Source of the DNA: Amphibacillus sp052055485
GTDB lineage: Bacteria > Bacillota > Bacilli > Bacillales > Amphibacillaceae
Direction: 5' to 3'
DNA: 64,000 nt
Assembly: GCF_052055485.1 (NCBI RefSeq)
Contig: NZ_CP197171.1
Coordinates: forward strand, 3,596,001 to 3,660,000
Position 1 is the stretch's first letter. Each line of letters starts with the position of its first letter. Both the position numbers and the translations under genes were made by a program. The notes beneath the pieces are model-generated. The model saw only the letters and a list, made by a program, of their open reading frames with translations. It had not been told where the DNA came from and ran no database searches. Shown here piece by piece: positions 45,389 to 54,528 of this stretch.

Positions 45389-46528
45389 TTACCTCATAAC
45401 TTCTTTTAATTCTTTTATCATTCTTTTTAATGCGCGAATGAATAATTCGATTTCTCCTGTTGTATTCTGATAAGAAAAACTAATCCTCAATGCAGAATTG
45501 CGTTGTTCTTTTGGGAGCTGAATAGCACGTAAAACAGCACTTTCATCTGGTTTTTTTGATGAACAAGCAGCTTGCGTCGACACATAGATTTGCCGTTCTT
45601 CTAAAGCACGTAAAATAACTTCTGGCTTAAATCCAGGGATTGAAAAATTAAGAATATGTGGTGCTTGATTTTCAGGTGTATTGATGATGACTTCTGAAAT
45701 TTGATTAAGTCGTTTCCGCATCAAATGATTAAGCTGGCTTAAATAGTCTGGATGATGCATTTTTTGTTCTAATATTAATCGTATGGCTCGCACCAATGAA
45801 ACAATTCCAGCTAAATTCTCTGTCCCTGATCGTCTATCATTTTGTTGTCCGCCACCATGGAATAATGGGAATAATCGAGTACCTTCTCGAACATAAAGTA
45901 AGCCAGTTCCTTTTAAACCGTGGACTTTATGTCCTGAAACAGTTGCCAAATCAACATGGCAATCCTTCCATTTCAGATCAACCTTACCAAACCCTTGCAC
46001 ATCGTCAACATGAAAAAAAGTGTATTTTCGATCTTTTAACAATGTACCAATTTGTTCGATTGGCTGAATGGTTCCCATTTCGTTATTAATATGCATAATA
46101 CTAACGAGGATGGTATCATCTCTTAAGGCTTCTCTTACAGAATCAACCGAGACGACCCCTGATTGATCAACAGGCAAATAACTAACTTCAAAACCAAACT
46201 CTTCCATTGCATGAAAAGCATTAAGAACTGAAGGATGTTCGATCGACGTTGTAATCATGTGTTTACCGCGATTTTGGTAAGCATGGGCAATCCCTTTAAT
46301 CGCCATATTATTTCCTTCTGTACCACCAGAAGTAAAAATAACTTCATTTGAATTAACCGACAACAATTGACTGACTTGTTGATATGATTTTCTTAGTAAT
46401 CGATCTGCTTCCAAACCAAATTGATGTGCTGAAGAAGCATTTCCATAATATTTTTGTGACACTTGAACAAAACTTTCTATGACATCATCAAGGGGTTTGG
46501 TCGTTGCACTATTATCAAAATAAATCAT
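45389..46528 (-). CDS. nifZ: Cysteine desulfurase (ThiI partner)
   Basis: This PLP enzyme takes sulfur from cysteine as a persulfide, here most likely for ThiI-dependent tRNA thiolation. Its 379 aa carry FTSGGTEGNNMAIKG, the PLP-Lys motif SGHKVHGLKGTGLLY (about 200-214) and the active Cys in STQAACSSKK near 323. The gene pair with thiI is the standard Bacillus nifZ-thiI arrangement. The symbol follows B. subtilis; other names for the family (iscS) would also be acceptable. Confidence 0.94.
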   Translation of the reverse strand: MIYFDNSATTKPLDDVIESFVQVSQKYYGNASSAHQFGLEADRLLRKSYQQVSQLLSVNSNEVIFTSGGTEGNNMAIKGIAHAYQNRGKHMITTSIEHPSVLNAFHAMEEFGFEVSYLPVDQSGVVSVDSVREALRDDTILVSIMHINNEMGTIQPIEQIGTLLKDRKYTFFHVDDVQGFGKVDLKWKDCHVDLATVSGHKVHGLKGTGLLYVREGTRLFPLFHGGGQQNDRRSGTENLAGIVSLVRAIRLILEQKMHHPDYLSQLNHLMRKRLNQISEVIINTPENQAPHILNFSIPGFKPEVILRALEERQIYVSTQAACSSKKPDESAVLRAIQLPKEQRNSALRISFSYQNTTGEIELFIRALKRMIKELKEVMR

Positions 46529-46687
46529 CGTTATTCTCCTTCAGTTATCATTATCTTACCTTAACTAGCAGTAAAGATTCGCGAAACCTTTATCAATCGA
46601 AATTTCACTTATGCATTGAATCATTTTACCATAACTCATTTGTTAATTAAATCATTTATTCCCCCATCATCCATGATGTATCCATAG

Positions 46688-46716
46688 AAAAATCCCTAGC
46701 CATAGCCGGGATTTTT
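46688..46716 (-). terminator. Terminator after the ezrA-downstream gene
   Basis: AAAAATCCC pairs with GGGATTTTT over 11 nt, 5 nt beyond the stop codon of the small acidic membrane protein. Confidence 0.75.
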
Positions 46717-46720
46717 AAAA

Positions 46721-47104
46721 TTAGCTTTGATTAATTAGCGAGAGTAAATCATCAACAGATACAGGATGATCCTTTTCAAAATCATATAATATATCGTTAA
46801 AACGACTACTAGCTTTCTCTTCTAAAGTTTCTGGGACTCTTTCAGGTTCAGTATCTTCTTGTTCAATGATCTCAGCTAACTCTTCAACTTCTTCAACAAT
46901 TTCATTATTTTCTATGTTTTCCTCGTCAAACTGTGTCTCTGATGTTGCTACCAAATTGTCTTCTTCTTGTTCTTCCTCAATGGGTTCTTCTACATATAAC
47001 TCTGCTTCAGTGTTTGGTTCATCATCAAGTAAAAAAACAGCAAAAAATAATCCCCATACACTTAATGATAATAACCCTATACTAAAAATTGATACAATTC
47101 GCAT
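46721..47104 (-). CDS. Acidic single-pass membrane protein, unknown
   Basis: This 127-aa predicted protein has one N-terminal hydrophobic segment (about 4-26, VSIFSIGLLSLSVWGLFFAVF), then a long Glu/Asp-rich stretch (about 27-95, for example EEPIEEEQEEDN) and a less acidic end (SSRFNDILYDFEKDH). I recognise no family. It starts 12 nt after ezrA and ends at a terminator, so it probably belongs to the ezrA transcript, which could link it to cell division. Acidic composition also fits a halophile surface protein. Confidence 0.7.
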   Translation of the reverse strand: MRIVSIFSIGLLSLSVWGLFFAVFLLDDEPNTEAELYVEEPIEEEQEEDNLVATSETQFDEENIENNEIVEEVEELAEIIEQEDTEPERVPETLEEKASSRFNDILYDFEKDHPVSVDDLLSLINQS

Positions 47105-47116
47105 TTTTACCCTCCA

Positions 47117-48811
47117 TTAACTTGGAACTTTAATCCTTGTTTCAAGGCGTTGTAACGCTCCTGGATCTATATCCTCTAATGTTTGAGAAGCCGTTTCAAG
47201 TGCTTGCTCATAATTACATTCTCTAAACATCTGTTCAGCTTCTGATAATTTTGCAGCTAAAACAGGATATTGACTTCGATATCGATTAGCGTACTGAATA
47301 ATTCGTTCGATTAAATAAGCTTGTTCAATAATTGAATCTGTTTGTTCAATTAATGTATGCACAGAACTCGTTGCATCCTTTAATACATGACTGACTTGCC
47401 CCATATCCAACGGTTCTTCCGCTAACTTCTCTAGCACAAGTGCACATTTGTCAGTTGCTTCGTCCATTTGATTCCAGATAAAAGATGGAATCCCAGGTAA
47501 GTTACTTTTCTGTATGTTCCGATTCGTTTCAAACAAATCACGCTGCAATGTTTGAATCTTTTCTTTTGCTTCCATTTCATCTTTACGAATCGTTCTAATT
47601 TGCTTTTTAAATTCTTCATGTGACTGTTTTAACTTTTGTAAATCTTGACTACTTACTTCTAATTCATCTTTTAATGAGACATAGGTTTGTTTCTCATCTT
47701 CTAGATCCTGAGTAATTTGTTTATATTGGCGTTCTAATTGGTGGATCCATTTTTCTAGATTAGAATATAGCTCAAGATCACTGCCTTCTAAGTAATAAGT
47801 TTTCTGTAAATTGGTTACTTCTTCACCTGTTGCTTTAAAATCATCAACAACTTCAGAAATCAGTTTTTCAAAACTAGCTAAATGCTTATCAACATAACTT
47901 CTTACTTTTGATTCTTGCTCTAATATCTCATATATTTCTTGGATTCGTTCTTCAATTGTCGTAACAAAATCAAAAACTGATTGATCGTCCGTTTCCTCAA
48001 TACGCTTGACATACGTTTGTAACTGCTCTGCCAAACCCTGAAGTTCTTTTTGGAAATTGTGATAATCAATTTGATAACCATCTTTTTTCATTTGATCGAT
48101 GCCATTTTTCAATTGTGTAATTTGGTCGGGTAATTCTAACTTGCACTTTCGATAGATTGCAGGAAAATCTTCAATCCGATTCATCAAATCGTCTAATTCA
48201 TGTTTAACGTTATTAATTATTTGTCTTGCTTCATAGTAATTTCCTTCTTCTGTTTCAACATAAAACTGATCAAGCTGAGCTTTTTGAACATTAATTTCTG
48301 CTTCAAATCTTTTTTCTGCCTCACCAAATGAATGTAAATCCTGTAAAAGAGCATTTCTTAAGCTCTTTATTTGCGGAATGACTTCCTCAGCTAATTTACG
48401 GCTCTGCTTTTCTGAATCAAGTAAATCATCTAATTCATTATACATATTCTCAATGGTTTGTTCAGCTTCATTAAGTACCTTTTCAACCGCATTTAAGCTT
48501 TTTTTAGCAGATGGAATTTTAAACCGGTCTGCTGATTCTTCAGCATCAAATAAATATTCTTCTATATCAGGTAGATCACGTGTCAAAATTCGGTCCCAAG
48601 TATCTTTCCACGATTCAAACTTAGTCTGTGTTTCTCCAGATAAACGCAAGGCTTTGACTCGTTGCAATTCAGCCGAGACATTGCGATTCATAATATCCAT
48701 TTTCCAAGACTCTAGTTTATCCACTCGATCATAAATCATCTTTCGTAAAATTAATCCCGTAATAATAAGCGCTATAATAATGAGAATAAACCCTATAATA
48801 TAGGCAACCAT
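47117..48811 (-). CDS. ezrA: Septation ring formation regulator EzrA
   Basis: EzrA is a membrane-anchored negative regulator of FtsZ ring formation and a divisome component. The 564-residue protein has one N-terminal membrane segment (about 3-22, AYIIGFILIIIALIITGLI) and long spectrin-like coiled coils (for example KDELEVSSQDLQKLKQSHEE). The start has normal spacing and the length matches the family (about 562). hisJ and yttP, which lie between ezrA and ytsP in B. subtilis, are absent here. Confidence 0.95.
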   Translation of the reverse strand: MVAYIIGFILIIIALIITGLILRKMIYDRVDKLESWKMDIMNRNVSAELQRVKALRLSGETQTKFESWKDTWDRILTRDLPDIEEYLFDAEESADRFKIPSAKKSLNAVEKVLNEAEQTIENMYNELDDLLDSEKQSRKLAEEVIPQIKSLRNALLQDLHSFGEAEKRFEAEINVQKAQLDQFYVETEEGNYYEARQIINNVKHELDDLMNRIEDFPAIYRKCKLELPDQITQLKNGIDQMKKDGYQIDYHNFQKELQGLAEQLQTYVKRIEETDDQSVFDFVTTIEERIQEIYEILEQESKVRSYVDKHLASFEKLISEVVDDFKATGEEVTNLQKTYYLEGSDLELYSNLEKWIHQLERQYKQITQDLEDEKQTYVSLKDELEVSSQDLQKLKQSHEEFKKQIRTIRKDEMEAKEKIQTLQRDLFETNRNIQKSNLPGIPSFIWNQMDEATDKCALVLEKLAEEPLDMGQVSHVLKDATSSVHTLIEQTDSIIEQAYLIERIIQYANRYRSQYPVLAAKLSEAEQMFRECNYEQALETASQTLEDIDPGALQRLETRIKVPS

Positions 48812-49028
48812 GTTAATCCTCCCCAGTCATATCAACGATTCAATTATATTTTAATGTTATATTAATTGTTAAATTAGCTTATTTATGTCATAGTTATAAT
48901 TATCATACCATGAATAGCAATCATTTTGCTAAAAAAAATCAAAATAAATCGATTTTTGACATTTTTTAAATGTTTTTTTATTAACAGACAGTATGACAAA
49001 TAAAAGGGTGTCAAAGAGAGGGATTTTT

Positions 49029-49520
49029 ATGTTAGAAAAAAAAGAAACCAATGATTGTCAAGATAAAAGTTATCAATTACTCGTCAAACAATTAGAAGCT
49101 TTAATTGAAGATGAGCAAGACCCCATAGCTAACCTATCAAATAGTTCTGCACTACTCAATCAATTTTTGGATAGAATTAATTGGGTTGGCTTTTATTTAC
49201 TTAGAGATAATCAACTCATTTTAGGGCCTTTCCAAGGATTACCGGCATGTGTCAGAATTGAGGTTGGAAAAGGGGTTTGTGGCACTGCAGTTAAAGAAGA
49301 ACAGACACAAAGAATTGCTGACGTTCATGAATTTCCAGGACATATTGCTTGTGATGCTGCTAGTCGTTCAGAAATTGTTATTCCACTATTCAAAGACAAG
49401 CAAGTCATTGGTGTATTAGATATTGACAGCCCAGAACTGGATCGATTCAATGAACTTGATCAAATATACCTTGAAAAGTTTGGTGAAATTTTAACTACCT
49501 ATTTACCCACCAACATTTAA
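49029..49520 (+). CDS. ytsP: Free methionine-(R)-sulfoxide reductase (GAF domain)
   Basis: A 163-residue single GAF-domain protein. Cys and motif positions ACVRIEVGKGVCGTAVKE and HIACDAASRSEIVIPL match the fRMsr (MsrC) family, which reduces free methionine sulfoxide with thioredoxin. The ATG at 49029 has GAGAGGG 6 nt upstream; a start 12 codons earlier has none. It is divergent from ezrA with 180 bp between. The B. subtilis homologue is ytsP. Confidence 0.92.
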   Translation: MLEKKETNDCQDKSYQLLVKQLEALIEDEQDPIANLSNSSALLNQFLDRINWVGFYLLRDNQLILGPFQGLPACVRIEVGKGVCGTAVKEEQTQRIADVHEFPGHIACDAASRSEIVIPLFKDKQVIGVLDIDSPELDRFNELDQIYLEKFGEILTTYLPTNI

Positions 49521-49745
49521 TTTAAAATCAAAAGTACAAGTCATCATCTAGCAAGGTAATATTTGAAAAACCTTGTAGATTGATAAAGAATGACTAGTGA
49601 CGAAAGAAAACTCATATTGATTTTATTAACGATCGACTGAACCATTTAGTTAGAAAATAGAGGAAAATTGACATGAAGAATATGTTTATGCTCTGTATCG
49701 AAGGTGATGTCAAGCAAACATATGATTATTGAAGAAATCTCAAGC
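49521..49745. other. Spacer after ytsP
   Basis: The stretch holds one small hairpin, CAAGGT/ACCTTG at 49552-49575, possibly the ytsP terminator; nothing else is recognisable before the mosaic repeat that follows. Confidence 0.4.
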
Positions 49746-50074
49746 ATAAAGCGAAACATCAATCAGTGGGAGTTGGGCCTACAGGATGTAGGTCATGCAT
49801 ATGGTTCCGGTGGGGCGAGTCATCACACAAAGGAAAGCTACGAAGCATTTGCATCGCAAGAATAAGTGTCTTACTTATTCTGAGCCCCAGTCCCAAGTCC
49901 TTTCGATGGGGGGAGTAACCGCAACCCCAGATGCTGTCACAAATGTTTTCGGTGGGACGAGTAATCGCAGTCCCACCGAAAACATTTGTGAAAACGCTTG
50001 TGTGGCCAACGCCGTGGGACGCCTCAACGAAACCCGTTGTTGCCCCGAGTTTTACGGACGGTTATCTGTGATAA
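49746..50074 (+). repeat. Mosaic intergenic repeat, full copy with 21-bp hairpin
   Basis: Left end ATAAAGCGAAACATCAATCA plus GTGGGAG; right end GAGTTTTACGGACGGTTATC, GTGATAAA, 8 nt before the dgcP stop. Inside are AGGAAAGCTACGAAGCATTT, the hairpin AGAATAAGTGTCTTACTTAT, and a perfect 21-bp stem (49938-49958 with 49970-49990; CACAAATGTTTTCGGTGGGA) closing on GAGTAATCGCA. A 95-codon plus-strand frame here is repeat-derived. Confidence 0.85.
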
Positions 50075-50082
50075 AAGAATGA

Positions 50083-51939
50083 CTAACTAATGATTGCTTG
50101 ATATTGATTTTTGCCCAATCGTTTAGCCTTGTACAACGCTTGGTCCGCTTGATCAAACAACTCATTTAAACTGACTTTTTGCTTACTATCCCATTGAGCT
50201 AAGCCTATTGATGCAGTTATTTTGGGGCTTGTTGAATATTGAATTAAAGAAAGGATCTTTTCTGCAAACGCCCTGCCCATCTGACTATTGGCTTCAGGTA
50301 AATAAATCGCTAGCTCCTCCCCACCCCATCTGGCTGCAAAACCTTTCCCATCAATTTCTCTTCGGATAATATTAGATACTTGAATTAAAATCGTGTCGCC
50401 AACATCGTGTCCATAAGAATCATTAATTAATTTGAAATCATCTAAATCCAATAACAAAAAAGCACCTTGTTGATCAATAACTAAATGTTCTTGACATTTC
50501 TCATCCAAGTACTCTCTTGAAAATAACTTCGTTAAATAATCTGTAATAACTGACTGTTCAAGCTTTTCCCGTAAAATAATGTTATCAAAAGCAAGGGTGG
50601 AATGTTGAACAAGAGATACCATTAATTTATATTGATCAAAGGTGAAATAGTAAGGGGCAGAATGCATAACCATAATAACCCCAATCAGTTGATCGGTCTG
50701 AATCATTGGCAGCAAAATGACTGAGCGGTAGGATAAATTAATTTCGTCAAATCGTTTATTAAAATCACTGATGAAAATAGCTTCTTTTTCCCTCTTTACC
50801 TTCTCTAAAAGAAAATGAATCGACTCAGCCATATCTTCTCGATGAAACAGCTCGGTAGATTCCTTTTCAACCATATAATGGTTAGATTCACTTAACAAAA
50901 TAAAACCGATCTCTTCAACAGTAAATGATGTTTGAAATTGCTCTTTTATAAAGGCTGTGGTTGAAGGTAAACAATTTAACTTATTCAATTCATGCGCAAA
51001 CGTATTGATCACCTGTAAATCTTGAATTAATAAATTAGATTGTTGATACAGTTGAGCATTTTCTAATGCATTTCCTGCTGTATTTGCCAACAATCGGATA
51101 AATTCAACATCATCATTAGGGATTCGGGTCACATCAGATGATGTCAATTGCATCACACCATATACACCTTGTTTCCCATTTAAAGGAGCATAAAGATTAA
51201 TCTTATTTTTAGTTTCTTCGATTTTAATTTTACCAGTTAAAAAGGCTTGAGCACTTGCCTTATCAGCATATTTTTTATTATAAATTAGCTCTTTAACAGG
51301 GAGTGTTAAATCTTCTTGATAATTTTTCGACAAAATTAATTCACACTTGAAATTAGGATAAATTGAATAAATAATTTCAACAATTTCACTTAATACATCT
51401 CGTGGATTCATAGAAGAATGAAATTTTTTTGTAATATTGTACATCATTTCATACTTATTCGCTTGAGCTATGGATTGACGGGTTTTCCTAAACTCAATAA
51501 TAATTTCTGCCGCATCCTTAACTAATTGGAGAATTTCCTCTTTTTTATCACTGGAAAAGTTTTTTCTATTTTCAGCAAAAAAAGTGAAATAACCAAAAAC
51601 ACCTTTATTATCTGATAAACTTGCTATGGAAACAGCTTCGTAAGTTTTACCCTTAACAAAAAGTTGTCTAGTGTTATTAGACAATTTTTTATATTGATCA
51701 ATTTTTTTTATAATAGTTTTCGGCAGATTCTCAGGTAATTGAATCTTTGTCTCACACACTGCTTGAACACAGACATATTCATTTACCCAAGAATCATACA
51801 TATAGAGGGCTACACCTTGAACTTTAGCTAACCATTTAAGTTGCTTCACTATTGTATATAACCATTGACTGTTCTGATAATACCGTTTTGGGTCATAGAG
51901 GAATAATTCATGATCGTCAGTTAGCTTGTATGATTTCAT
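50083..51939 (-). CDS. dgcP: Diguanylate cyclase DgcP (GAF-GGDEF)
   Basis: The enzyme makes c-di-GMP from two GTP. This 618-aa soluble protein has at least two GAF-like domains (about 150-300 and 320-450) and a C-terminal GGDEF domain (about 460-618) with DLDDFKLINDSYGHDVGD and an active GGEEL site near 540 (ARWGGEELAIYL). No properly spaced RxxD inhibitory site is present. B. subtilis YtrP/DgcP has the same architecture and lies in the same place, next to ytsP and rpsD. The stop is flanked by a mosaic repeat. Confidence 0.95.
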   Translation of the reverse strand: MKSYKLTDDHELFLYDPKRYYQNSQWLYTIVKQLKWLAKVQGVALYMYDSWVNEYVCVQAVCETKIQLPENLPKTIIKKIDQYKKLSNNTRQLFVKGKTYEAVSIASLSDNKGVFGYFTFFAENRKNFSSDKKEEILQLVKDAAEIIIEFRKTRQSIAQANKYEMMYNITKKFHSSMNPRDVLSEIVEIIYSIYPNFKCELILSKNYQEDLTLPVKELIYNKKYADKASAQAFLTGKIKIEETKNKINLYAPLNGKQGVYGVMQLTSSDVTRIPNDDVEFIRLLANTAGNALENAQLYQQSNLLIQDLQVINTFAHELNKLNCLPSTTAFIKEQFQTSFTVEEIGFILLSESNHYMVEKESTELFHREDMAESIHFLLEKVKREKEAIFISDFNKRFDEINLSYRSVILLPMIQTDQLIGVIMVMHSAPYYFTFDQYKLMVSLVQHSTLAFDNIILREKLEQSVITDYLTKLFSREYLDEKCQEHLVIDQQGAFLLLDLDDFKLINDSYGHDVGDTILIQVSNIIRREIDGKGFAARWGGEELAIYLPEANSQMGRAFAEKILSLIQYSTSPKITASIGLAQWDSKQKVSLNELFDQADQALYKAKRLGKNQYQAIIS

Positions 51940-52166
51940 TAATTAGTTCCACCCACCTTAAGTTATTCATCCTGATCGTTACTAATCATATTATAACGCA
52001 AATATTCCAAATTGCCTACTATAAAAATAGTAAATTATGCTTAGCTTATATTTCGACTAAATGATTATTTCCCTTTGCTAATCACAGCTAAATCGACATT
52101 TTTCGTTTTTTCAATATCAAGTTAAACCATGACTTTATACCCTTCGCATTTTATTTGAAGACTACA

Positions 52167-52220
52167 GATAGAACGAAATTTCAATCAGTGGGAGTTTTAC
52201 GGACAGTTATCTGTGACAAA
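52167..52220 (+). repeat. Mosaic intergenic repeat, minimal copy before rpsD promoter
   Basis: A 54-bp joined-ends copy: GATAGAACGAAATTTCAATC, AGTGGGAG, TTTTACGGACAGTTATCTGT, GACAAA. It ends 4 nt before the -35 box of the rpsD promoter. The rest of the dgcP-rpsD gap to its left (51940-52166) shows no feature. Confidence 0.75.
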
Positions 52221-52223
52221 CAG

Positions 52224-52252
52224 TTGACTTCACTATTAGAACATCATATAAT
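52224..52252 (+). promoter_or_regulatory. Sigma-A promoter of rpsD
   Basis: TTGACT (52224-52229), 17-nt spacer, TATAAT (52247-52252), near consensus. It implies a transcript start near 52259 and a 5' leader of about 285 nt. Confidence 0.75.
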
Positions 52253-52259
52253 AGACTTT

Positions 52260-52546
52260 GTGTAAAAAAGGTAGCCTATGTGAACCACCGGTTGTTCATT
52301 TTGTTCCTTACACTAAAGCTTCGACTCCAATACCGCATATTTGTATGTTAAAAGTTGAAGTACTCAGTATGAATCCATCGTGTAACTTATAGAAGTGAGG
52401 ATTTCTACTGAATAAGCCAAAAGTAAGGTGTATCGTGTAACTCTCTGCTGCTGGAGCGATGGTACATGAAAACAAAATGTCAAACGATTATGGAGCACAA
52501 TATCTTGTTTTATGCAAAATTCTAATTATAAAGGAGAGAATGCACT
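52260..52546 (+). promoter_or_regulatory. Long rpsD leader, possible S4 autoregulatory RNA
   Basis: About 285 nt of untranslated RNA precede rpsD. In B. subtilis, S4 represses its own gene through a structured leader. Here I can point to the promoter and an AAAGGAGAG ribosome site 8 nt from the ATG, but I did not resolve a complete pseudoknot model by eye. Confidence 0.45.
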
Positions 52547-53149
52547 ATGGCTCGCTATACAGGTCCTGTATGGAAAAAGTCTCGTCGTCTCGGTATTTCA
52601 TTGACTGGTACTGGTAAGGAATTAGATAAGCGCCCTTACGCACCTGGACAACATGGTCCAAACCAACGTAAAAAGCTTACAGAATATGGTTTGCAACAAC
52701 AAGAAAAACAAAAGCTTCGCTTTATGTACGGTGTAAATGAGCGTCAATTTAGAACACTTTTCAACAAAGCAAGTAAAATCAAAGGGGTTCACGGTGAGAA
52801 CTTTATGATCCTATTAGAATCACGTTTGGATAATATTGTTTACCGTCTTGGCTTAGCACGTACTCGTCGTCAAGCCCGTCAATTAGTAAACCATGGTCAC
52901 ATTACAGTTGATGGTAGCCGTGTTGATATCCCATCTTACATTGTAAAACCAGGACAAACAATTGGTGTTCGTGAGAAATCACAAAAGCTTGCAATCATTG
53001 CTGAAGCACTTGAAGCAAATGCCTTTGTACCTGAATATTTAACTTTTGATGCTGATAAGCTAGAAGGTAGTTACTCACGTTATCCTGAGCGTACTGAGTT
53101 GCCTGCAGAAATCAACGAAGCATTAATTGTTGAGTGGTACTCACGTTAA
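52547..53149 (+). CDS. rpsD: 30S ribosomal protein S4
   Basis: S4 is a primary 16S rRNA-binding protein that nucleates 30S assembly. It has 200 aa, beginning MARYTGPVWKKSRRLGISL, with the S4 RNA-binding domain at about 90-155 (SRLDNIVYRLGLARTRRQAR, HGHITVDGSRV). No zinc-binding cysteines, so it is the C-minus type normal in Bacillus. It is the only plus-strand gene between ytsP and the IS30 element, and it has its own promoter and terminator. Confidence 0.98.
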   Translation: MARYTGPVWKKSRRLGISLTGTGKELDKRPYAPGQHGPNQRKKLTEYGLQQQEKQKLRFMYGVNERQFRTLFNKASKIKGVHGENFMILLESRLDNIVYRLGLARTRRQARQLVNHGHITVDGSRVDIPSYIVKPGQTIGVREKSQKLAIIAEALEANAFVPEYLTFDADKLEGSYSRYPERTELPAEINEALIVEWYSR

Positions 53150-53176
53150 GCTAATTGCTACGTATATTTTAAACTT

Positions 53177-53223
53177 AAAACCTTTGAAACCTTGATTTAT
53201 CAAGTATTTCAGGGTTTTTTTGT
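53177..53223 (+). terminator. Terminator of rpsD
   Basis: Interrupted stem AAACC-TTT-GAAA-C-CTTGAT with ATCAAG-TA-TTTC-AG-GGTTT, followed by a T-run (53216-53222). Confidence 0.75.
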
Positions 53224-53363
53224 TTAAATTATTATTTAAAGTTTAGAATTTATACTTAACTATTTTCGTAGATTATATAATCAAGTTAGTCACCTAAAAT
53301 AAAAGGCCATGTGAATCTCATGTTATATTGAAAGTACGACCAACCAATATAAGGAGAATTCAC

Positions 53364-54446
53364 ATGACCCATGTAAATACTATCACAGAATCACGGAAAG
53401 GGAAACACCTTACATTTGCTGAAATGAAACAGATTGAAGCATATAAGAAACTCGAGTTATCAAACCGAGCGATTGGCCGACTGCTTGATCGCAATTATCA
53501 AACCATCAATAATAATGTTAAGAAAGGGACTGTTACACAAGTCCAAAAGCAAACACAGAACGGCAAATCCTATTTTTATGAAAGAGCAGTTTATTTCGCA
53601 GATGTCAATTATGACGTCTATGAAAAGAATCGTTCGCATTGCGGCCGCCGCCCCAAATGGGTTGATGGACATGAATTTGTTGATTGGGCTGATCAAAAAA
53701 TGCGACAAGACAAATGGTCACCTGATGTTGTTGTCAATGTAGCTAAAAGTGAAGCCTTCTTTCATGAATCCATCATTCCAAGCACGTCCACACTTTATCA
53801 TTGGATTGATAGTGGCATCATGCAGACAAAGAATATGGATTTGTTAGAAAAGGTTGATCGAAAACCACGCTCCACAAAAGGCAAAGGACATCGAAATAAA
53901 AAGGTGCATGGTATCTCAATCGAAGAACGTCCAGAATCAGTTAACCAGCGAAAGGAATTCGGACATTGGGAAATTGATACGGTTATCGGTAAAAAGAAGG
54001 CTGATGAACCTGTTCTATTAACGCTTGTTGAACGTAAAACAACCTTTGAACTCCTCTTCAAAATTGATGGGAAAAGAGCAACGCAAATTGATGATACCTT
54101 ACAACATATGATTAGTCAGTTAAACGGAATCGAAGGTGACATTTTTAAAACCATTACCTCAGACAATGGAAGTGAGTTTAGTAATCTATCTGAATTGTCT
54201 AAAGAGATTGATGTCTATTACTGTCATCCATACGCTTCCTTTGAACGAGGAACCAGTGAAAATCAACATAAAATCATCCGTCGTTTCTTACCCAAACATG
54301 AGTCGCTGAAAGATGTTAATGAGGATCAAGTCAAAAGGGTTCAACAATGGATGAATGACTATCCACGAAGAAACCAAAACTATAAAACACCTCACCAAGC
54401 ATTTGTCTTAGAGCTACAGAAATTACAGCTGAATCTTGTTGCTTAA
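53364..54446 (+). CDS. IS30-family transposase
   Basis: This DDE transposase has 360 aa. The N-terminal helix-turn-helix is at about 12-45 (LTFAEMKQIEAYKKLELSNR). The catalytic triad can be seen as Asp in GHWEIDTVIGKK (about 207), Asp in TITSDNGSEF (about 267) and Glu in GTSENQHKIIRRFLPKH (about 297). The ATG at 53364 with AAGGAG 7 nt upstream is preferred over a frame extending 12 codons earlier into the terminal repeat. It is full-length, so probably active. Confidence 0.93.
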   Translation: MTHVNTITESRKGKHLTFAEMKQIEAYKKLELSNRAIGRLLDRNYQTINNNVKKGTVTQVQKQTQNGKSYFYERAVYFADVNYDVYEKNRSHCGRRPKWVDGHEFVDWADQKMRQDKWSPDVVVNVAKSEAFFHESIIPSTSTLYHWIDSGIMQTKNMDLLEKVDRKPRSTKGKGHRNKKVHGISIEERPESVNQRKEFGHWEIDTVIGKKKADEPVLLTLVERKTTFELLFKIDGKRATQIDDTLQHMISQLNGIEGDIFKTITSDNGSEFSNLSELSKEIDVYYCHPYASFERGTSENQHKIIRRFLPKHESLKDVNEDQVKRVQQWMNDYPRRNQNYKTPHQAFVLELQKLQLNLVA

Positions 54447-54476
54447 AATCATGTTTAACCCAGGTATGTCCCGTGA

Positions 54477-54528
54477 TGGTGTGCATGGATCTGTTTGGCT
54501 TTAAAGCCAAACAGATCCATGCACACCA
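54477..54528. repeat. Perfect 52-bp palindrome in the IS30 element
   Basis: Two 26-bp arms without loop, centred on TTT|AAA at 54502/54503 (arm end GGATCTGTTTGGCTTT). It lies between the transposase stop and the right inverted end. It could be a strong transcription stop or a cruciform. Confidence 0.9.

Noticed and set aside
49795..50082. Plus-strand frame of 95 codons
   Set aside because: It is made of repeat modules including the 21-bp hairpin; other copies of the modules do not keep the frame.
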